Source of the DNA: Pirellulales bacterium
GTDB lineage: Bacteria; Planctomycetota; Planctomycetia; Pirellulales; JALHLM01
Direction: 5' to 3'
Length of the DNA stretch: 10,835 nt
Assembly (NCBI GenBank): GCA_022844585.1
Contig: JALHLM010000004.1
Span: forward strand, 1-10,835
Below, piece after piece: positions 6,638 through 10,835 of the stretch. Numbering within the stretch: the first letter of the stretch is position 1; each line of letters starts with the position of its first letter. The notes below the pieces were generated by a model. It was given only the letters and a program-made list of their open reading frames with translations. It ran no database searches and was not told the origin of the DNA. The position numbers and the translations under genes are program-made.

Positions 6638-6700
6638 CACGCTGTTTCCCGCCTCGTCACTCGTGCCACCCCACCCCGTTTCCGCCGAGGAACTTTCACG

Positions 6701-7921
6701 ATGGGTCGCCATCCACACCCCACGCGCCGCGAGTTCATCAAGACCGCCAGCGCCGCGGTCGCTATTCCTTACATCATCACCTCGACCGCCCTGGGACAAG
6801 GCGATACGCCGCCCGCCAGCGATCGCATCGTGATGGGCGGCATCGGCCTGGGCAACATGGGCTCGGGCGACCAGGACGCCTACCTCGGCCGCAAAGACGT
6901 GCAATACGTCGCGGTCTCCGACGTCCGCAAGGGCCAACTCGACGCCGGCAAAGACAAGGCTGACAAGAAGTACGGCAACAAGGATTGCCAGGCCTACGGC
7001 GATTTCCGCGAGCTGCTCGCCCGCGACGATATCGACGCGGTGCATATCGCCACGCCCGACCACTGGCACGCGATCATGGTCATCGAGGCCTGCAAGTCCG
7101 GCAAAGACGTCTATTGCCAGAAGCCCGAAACGCTCACCCTCCGCGAAGGCCCGTTGATGATCGCGGCGGCGCGGCGCTACGGCCGCGTGGTCTCCGGCGG
7201 CAGCCAACGCGTGTTGGAAGACTACCGCGAAATCGTCGACAAGTGCTGGGGCGGCGAACTGGGACCGATCAAGTCGATCAACGTGAATGTCGGCCCGCTC
7301 TCGCAGATGTGCAATTTGGCGGCCGAAGACGTGCCGGCTGGCATGGACTGGGAGATGTGGCTCGGCCCCGCGGCCTGGGCGCCCTACAACAGCAAGCGCT
7401 GCGACGGCAACTTTGGCACGAACGGCAATAGCTGGCGTTCCTACCTGGACTACTCCGGCGGCGGCATGACCGACTGGGGCGCGCACCACTTCGGCGGCGC
7501 CACGTTCGCCGTCGACGTCCGCGAGTTGCAGCCGCACGAAATCAACTTCCACGACGACAACGGTAAGCAATACGTCGAGCTGGTCTATCCCAACGGGATC
7601 ACGCTCACGCACAACAAGCCGGGCAAGGAAAACCTGGAAGTCGAAGGCACGCCGGGCGAAAAGCGCGAAGCCAAGCCAGTGCCGAGCTACAGCGGCGAAG
7701 GGGGCATCTACGGCGACTTCATCGAATGCGTGAAGACCCGGCAGAAGCCGTTCCGCGACATCGAACTGGCCGTCAACAGCACGGCGGTGAGCCACCTGGC
7801 CAGCGCGGCGTATCGCTTGCAACGGTCGTTGAAATGGGATTCCGCGAAGCAGGAATTCCCCGGCGACGCCGAAGCCAACCGCCTGCTGGACCGCGCCCGT
7901 CGCGAGCCGTGGCAACTGTAG
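6701..7921 (+). CDS. Tat-exported Gfo/Idh/MocA-family NAD(P)-dependent oxidoreductase
   Basis: Predicted sugar- or polyol-type dehydrogenase, 406 residues, sent across the membrane folded by the Tat pathway. The N-terminus has the twin-arginine motif TRREFIK (8-14) followed by the hydrophobic stretch ASAAVAIPYIITSTAL. The Rossmann fold starts at RIVMGGIGLGNMG (42-54), with GxGxxG for the cofactor. The active-site signature is CQKP (139-142), keeping the catalytic lysine K141 but with Gln where many relatives have Glu. DWGAHH (258-263) is the C-terminal substrate-domain motif. ATG at 6701 is chosen because it places the Tat signal at the extreme N-terminus, with GAGG about 11 bases upstream. 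An in-frame extension to 6626 would bury the signal. Two HEAT genes follow on the same strand. The family is certain; the substrate is unknown. Confidence 0.94.
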   Translation: MGRHPHPTRREFIKTASAAVAIPYIITSTALGQGDTPPASDRIVMGGIGLGNMGSGDQDAYLGRKDVQYVAVSDVRKGQLDAGKDKADKKYGNKDCQAYGDFRELLARDDIDAVHIATPDHWHAIMVIEACKSGKDVYCQKPETLTLREGPLMIAAARRYGRVVSGGSQRVLEDYREIVDKCWGGELGPIKSINVNVGPLSQMCNLAAEDVPAGMDWEMWLGPAAWAPYNSKRCDGNFGTNGNSWRSYLDYSGGGMTDWGAHHFGGATFAVDVRELQPHEINFHDDNGKQYVELVYPNGITLTHNKPGKENLEVEGTPGEKREAKPVPSYSGEGGIYGDFIECVKTRQKPFRDIELAVNSTAVSHLASAAYRLQRSLKWDSAKQEFPGDAEANRLLDRARREPWQL

Positions 7922-7979
7922 GCGTCTCGGACCTTCGCAACCTTTTCCATCGAACTCACTCCCACCAAGGGATACATAC

Positions 7980-8681
7980 ATGTTGGACCAAGCCTTCGAA
8001 GCCTTGAAAACTCTGGACTGGGGCCAAGACCTCGCCCCGCTGGCGCCGATCGACGAAGCGGTGATCTCCTCGCACAGCGACGAGTCCGCCCGGCGCGAAT
8101 TGGAATCCCGTCTCGCGGCGACGCTGTCGATGACCGATTCCCGCGATGCCAAAGACTACGTGTGCCGCAAGCTGATGCTGATCGGCACCGCAGCCTCGGT
8201 GCCGGCGTTGGCGGCGCTGCTGGCGAAGCCCGAAAACTCGCACGTGGCCCGCTTCGCATTGGAGCGCATCCCCGGCAAGGAAGTCAACGAAGCCCTGCGT
8301 ACTGCGCTGGAAAGTGTCGCTGGCGTCCTGAAAGTCGGCATGATCGCTTCGCTCGGTTCGCGCGGCGACGAAGACAGCGTGCCGCAATTGGCGAAGCTGC
8401 TGGGCGATTCCGATCATCAAGTAGCCTGCGCCGCCGCAAAGGCGCTCGGCGCGATCGGTAGCGGTAAGGCGGCTCACGCGCTGGCGACGTCGTCGTCCGA
8501 GGCCGTGAAACAGGACGCGACGAATGCCATGCTGGCCTGTGCCGAAAACCTGCTGGCCGCCGGCGACAAGGCCAATGCATTGAGAGTGTACAAGCACTTC
8601 GCCGGGGAAGGCCAGCCGAAGCACGTGCGTCTGGCCGCGACGCGCGGGATGCTGGCCTGCGCCGGCAAGGCCAGCGAGTAA
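7980..8681 (+). CDS. HEAT-repeat protein without signal peptide
   Basis: A 233-residue all-helical scaffold with no catalytic motif; probably a protein-interaction module. There is no signal peptide or membrane segment, so it is likely cytoplasmic. HEAT-like helix pairs can be read at about residues 57-86, 87-115, 116-147 and 148-175, with the typical spacing seen in VPQLAKLLGDSDHQVACAAA. Residues about 176-205 (ENLLAAGDKANALRVYKHF) look more like a TPR helix pair. The ATG at 7980 has AAGGGA nine bases upstream. It begins 58 bases after the oxidoreductase stop, so shared transcription is likely. The partner is unknown; the oxidoreductase and the downstream HEAT protein are the obvious candidates, though both are predicted to be exported. 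Confidence 0.85.
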   Translation: MLDQAFEALKTLDWGQDLAPLAPIDEAVISSHSDESARRELESRLAATLSMTDSRDAKDYVCRKLMLIGTAASVPALAALLAKPENSHVARFALERIPGKEVNEALRTALESVAGVLKVGMIASLGSRGDEDSVPQLAKLLGDSDHQVACAAAKALGAIGSGKAAHALATSSSEAVKQDATNAMLACAENLLAAGDKANALRVYKHFAGEGQPKHVRLAATRGMLACAGKASE

Positions 8682-8716
8682 CCAGGATCACATTCGGTTC
8701 CGCTTGATTAACTTCA

Positions 8717-8766
8717 ACGCCGCTGCGCCGCTCCTTCCTTACCGAGTCGTAAGGTGCGAGCGGCGT
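8717..8766. other. two-part stem-loop between the HEAT genes
   Basis: An outer 8-bp stem (ACGCCGCT at 8717-8724 with AGCGGCGT at 8759-8766) encloses an inner 6-bp stem (CCTTAC at 8737-8742 with GTAAGG at 8749-8754). It lies in the 120-base gap before the second HEAT gene. It could be a partial terminator, an RNA-processing site or chance in GC-rich DNA. No T run follows. Confidence 0.45.
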
Positions 8767-8801
8767 GGCTATTTTCGTTGGCAACGCTGTCGAGGCCCAC
8801 T

Positions 8802-10193
8802 GTGCGCAATCGCCTGTTCCACTCGTTGATGTTCGCCGTCATGCTCGCGAGCGCGGCTCGTCTCGCGCCCGCTCAGGATGCTTCCAGCGACGAGTTGGTC
8901 TCGCTGATCGTCAGCCTGTTACATGAATCGGACAAAGACCTGCGCTCCGTGGCTTTCGAGCAAGTCCGCACCGAGGCCCCCGGCGCAGCGGCCACCGAAA
9001 AATTCGCCGCCGAACTTCCCAAACTGAAGCCGGACGCGCAAGTCGGCTTGCTTGCCGCCCTCGCCTCGCGTGGCGATACGGCAGCGCGACCGCTCGTGTT
9101 GGAGACGTTGAACGCCACAAAAGAAGAAGCCGTCAGCGCCGCCGCCGTAACCGCACTCGGCGTGCTGGGCGAAGCAGCCAATGTGCCGGTACTCGTGGAA
9201 AAGCTTCAAGCCGACGCCAAGCCAATCGCCGCCGCCGCGCGGGCCAGCCTCGTGCGACTCCCTGGCGATGAAACAGCGCCAACGATCGTCAAGACAATGC
9301 ACGGCGCGACGCCAAATGTGCAGGTGGCGCTCATCGAAATCCTCACCGAGCGCCGCGCACTAGGCGCAATCCCTGAACTACTTGCGGCGGCCGACGGCGA
9401 CGACAAGCAAGTCCGCACGGCGGCGATGAAGGCCCTCGGGCAACTCGCAGCCGCAGAACATGTCGCCGGCATGGTTCAAGGCGTGCTGCACACCGAACCT
9501 GGCCCCGAGCGCGAGGCGGCCGAAAAGGCGGTAATGTTCGTCTGCCAACGCGCCGAGAATCCTAAGGAACGCGCAGCGCCCTTACTGGAAGCCATTCACG
9601 ATTTGAGCGCTCCGGATCAACTCGCCATGCTCTCCACGCTGGGCCGCGTCGGCGGCGATGGCGCGCGAAAGGCTATCGAAGCCGCGATCGCTGAATCCGA
9701 CACGCATACCGCCGGCATCCGCGCCCTCTGCAACTGGCCCGACGCGACAATTGCCAATCGCCTGATGGAATTATCGAAGTCCGATTCGCATCCAGAACAC
9801 CGCATCGCAACCTTGCGCGCGTTAATTCGTGTCGCGCCGCTGGCCGATAGCCGTAGCGACGCGGAACGGCTCGAACTTTTGAAGCAATGCTTGACCATCT
9901 GCACGCGCGATGAAGATCGCTTGCTCGTCCTGCAACGCGCCCGTTCGATCCGCACCGTCGAAACATTGCGATTCATTCTCGAACACGTCGACGAGCCCGC
10001 CTTCACCGAAATGGCCTGCGAAACGATTGTCGAGCTCGCCCACCACCGGACTCTACGGGACGCCCACAAGGAGGAGTTCCACGCGGCCCTCGATCGCGTC
10101 ATTGCCACCAGCCAAGACGCTACCAGCGTGGACCGCGCCAACCGCTACAAAAACAACCAAACCTGGGTCCGCCCCAAAGCGTCCGCGAATTAG
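8802..10193 (+). CDS. secreted HEAT-repeat protein
   Basis: A 463-residue helical-repeat protein with a Sec-type signal peptide, so probably periplasmic or exported; no enzymatic motif seen. GTG at 8802 gives MRNR, then a hydrophobic core (LFHSLMFAVMLASAA), and a likely signal peptidase site after APA (22-24) before QDASS. GAGG lies six bases upstream. An in-frame GTG at 8754 would add 16 residues, but AAGG abuts it too closely to act as a ribosome-binding site. HEAT-like repeats run from about residue 30 to 230 (for example VSAAAVTALGVLGEAANVPVLVEKL) and continue less regularly to about 430. The tail ANRYKNNQTWVRP is compact and polar. It is the third same-strand gene after the oxidoreductase, 120 bases after the first HEAT gene. 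The fold is well supported; the function is unknown. Confidence 0.85.
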   Translation: MRNRLFHSLMFAVMLASAARLAPAQDASSDELVSLIVSLLHESDKDLRSVAFEQVRTEAPGAAATEKFAAELPKLKPDAQVGLLAALASRGDTAARPLVLETLNATKEEAVSAAAVTALGVLGEAANVPVLVEKLQADAKPIAAAARASLVRLPGDETAPTIVKTMHGATPNVQVALIEILTERRALGAIPELLAAADGDDKQVRTAAMKALGQLAAAEHVAGMVQGVLHTEPGPEREAAEKAVMFVCQRAENPKERAAPLLEAIHDLSAPDQLAMLSTLGRVGGDGARKAIEAAIAESDTHTAGIRALCNWPDATIANRLMELSKSDSHPEHRIATLRALIRVAPLADSRSDAERLELLKQCLTICTRDEDRLLVLQRARSIRTVETLRFILEHVDEPAFTEMACETIVELAHHRTLRDAHKEEFHAALDRVIATSQDATSVDRANRYKNNQTWVRPKASAN

Positions 10194-10200
10194 TCGACCC

Positions 10201-10225
10201 CACTGAAAACTGAACACTGAAAACT
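10201..10225. repeat. short direct repeat CACTGAAAACT
   Basis: An 11-base exact direct repeat (10201-10211 and 10215-10225) separated by three bases, in the AT-richer gap between the HEAT gene and leuC. Function unknown. Confidence 0.7.
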
Positions 10226-10242
10226 TCAAACTAGGCCAAAAA

Positions 10243-10262
10243 GCGTATACTACGTCATACGC
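10243..10262 (+). promoter_or_regulatory. possible leuC -10 element within an inverted repeat
   Basis: TATACT at 10246-10251 matches five of six bases of the -10 consensus, but no good -35 lies upstream. It is embedded in GCGTAT(8 bases)ATACGC (10243-10262), a 6-bp inverted repeat that could be an operator or chance. It lies 57-62 bases before the leuC ATG. Confidence 0.35.
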
Positions 10263-10307
10263 CTTTGCCCCGCGAACCTTCGATCCGTCTAGCCCCTCTT
10301 GCCAGAC

Positions 10308-10835
10308 ATGAGCACGAAAAATACGCCGCGCACGATGTTCCAGAAAATCTGGGACGCCCACGTTGTCCGCTCCGAACCAGGCCAGCAGACGCTGCTCTAC
10401 ATTGACCGGCATCTGGTCCATGAAGTCACGAGCGCCCAAGCCTTCGAGGGGCTCCGGTTGGCCGGCCGCAAAGTGCGCCGTCCGGAACTCACGACTGCCA
10501 CGCCGGACCACAACGTCCCGACGACCGATCGCCGGTTGCCGATCGCCGACCCGATCTCCAAGCAGCAGATCGACACGCTGCGCAACAACTGCAAGGAGTT
10601 CGGCGTCCACATCTATGATCTCGGCGATCGCAAGCAGGGCATCGTCCACATCATCGGCCCGGAACTCGGCCTCACCCAGCCGGGCATGACCATCGTCTGC
10701 GGCGACAGTCATACCGCTACGCACGGCGCCTTCGGCGCGCTGGCCTTTGGCATCGGCACCAGCGAAGTCGAACACGTCCTCGCCACGCAAACGCTCTTGC
10801 AGTCTCTGCCGAAGACGATGGAGATCCGCGTCGAC
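10308..10835 (+). CDS. leuC: 3-isopropylmalate dehydratase large subunit, 3' end missing
   Basis: With LeuD it isomerises 2-isopropylmalate to 3-isopropylmalate in leucine synthesis; cytoplasmic 4Fe-4S enzyme of the aconitase family. The 176 visible codons are open to the last base of the window; family members are about 465-475 residues, so roughly the first third is present. Recognisable blocks are KIWDAHVV (13-20), LLYIDRHLVHEVTSAQAFEGLR (about 29-50), DHNVPT, NCKEFGV and the highly conserved MTIVCGDSHTATHGAFGALAFG. The three cluster cysteines of the family lie beyond the window. ATG at 10308 is used; ATG at 10335 (MFQKIWD) is an alternative closer to the usual N-terminus. No clear Shine-Dalgarno is seen for the first. 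leuD may follow outside the window. Confidence 0.95.
   Translation, partial: MSTKNTPRTMFQKIWDAHVVRSEPGQQTLLYIDRHLVHEVTSAQAFEGLRLAGRKVRRPELTTATPDHNVPTTDRRLPIADPISKQQIDTLRNNCKEFGVHIYDLGDRKQGIVHIIGPELGLTQPGMTIVCGDSHTATHGAFGALAFGIGTSEVEHVLATQTLLQSLPKTMEIRVD

Larger units (their letters stand above)
6165..6700. other. 550-base gap between divergent genes with no intact gene
   Basis: Separates the oxygenase gene (-) from the oxidoreductase gene (+). It holds a four-copy palindromic repeat (6319-6516), a candidate promoter (6548-6576) and a leader hairpin (6591-6637), each listed separately. A 58-codon open frame on the minus strand (6214-6390) has no good start codon and is not called as a gene. 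No tRNA or transposase was seen. Confidence 0.7.

Noticed and set aside
6584..8152. 522-codon open frame on the minus strand
   Set aside because: It is antisense to the Tat-type oxidoreductase, whose motifs are unmistakable. Long antisense frames are expected in GC-rich genes, and its translation shows no recognisable domain.

Overview
This GC-rich window looks like chromosomal DNA from a member of the Planctomycetota, probably a Pirellulales-like lineage. That assignment is inferred from gene style, not from a marker gene: a Tat-exported Gfo/Idh/MocA oxidoreductase with a CQKP active-site signature, followed by HEAT-repeat proteins (one with a Sec signal); a very large 2OG-Fe(II) oxygenase; weak or absent Shine-Dalgarno sites at several starts; and palindromic repeats in the intergenic DNA.

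Layout. Positions 1-2191 (+): the 3' part of an M3-family oligoendopeptidase F-like gene, then pyrE 42 bases later. Positions 2192-2460: a gap between convergent genes, filled by a palindromic array of about 185 bp centred on base 2311, with a C-rich tandem tract (G-rich on the minus strand) on its right side. Positions 2461-6150 (-): an anchored LysM/YkuD L,D-transpeptidase and, upstream of it on the same strand, an 803-residue 2OG-Fe(II) oxygenase. Positions 6151-6700: a 550-base gap between divergent genes, holding a second, unrelated palindromic repeat (four TCAGGCAC/GTGCCTGA copies) and a possible promoter. Positions 6701-10193 (+): Tat-type oxidoreductase, a HEAT protein without a signal peptide, and a HEAT protein with a Sec signal. 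Positions 10308-10835 (+): the first 176 codons of leuC, running off the end.

How the genes relate. PyrE (pyrimidine synthesis) and LeuC (leucine synthesis) are housekeeping enzymes, and the peptidase probably serves peptide turnover. The L,D-transpeptidase points to peptidoglycan remodelling at the envelope. The oxidoreductase and the two HEAT genes share strand and spacing and may form one transcription unit, possibly for sugar or polyol metabolism in the envelope. This is inference; no substrate can be read from sequence.

No defence system, CRISPR array, tRNA, rRNA or intact transposase was seen. The most unusual features are the two symmetric palindromic arrays. The first has paired substitutions that preserve a hairpin stem, and it lies exactly where a bidirectional terminator would be expected.
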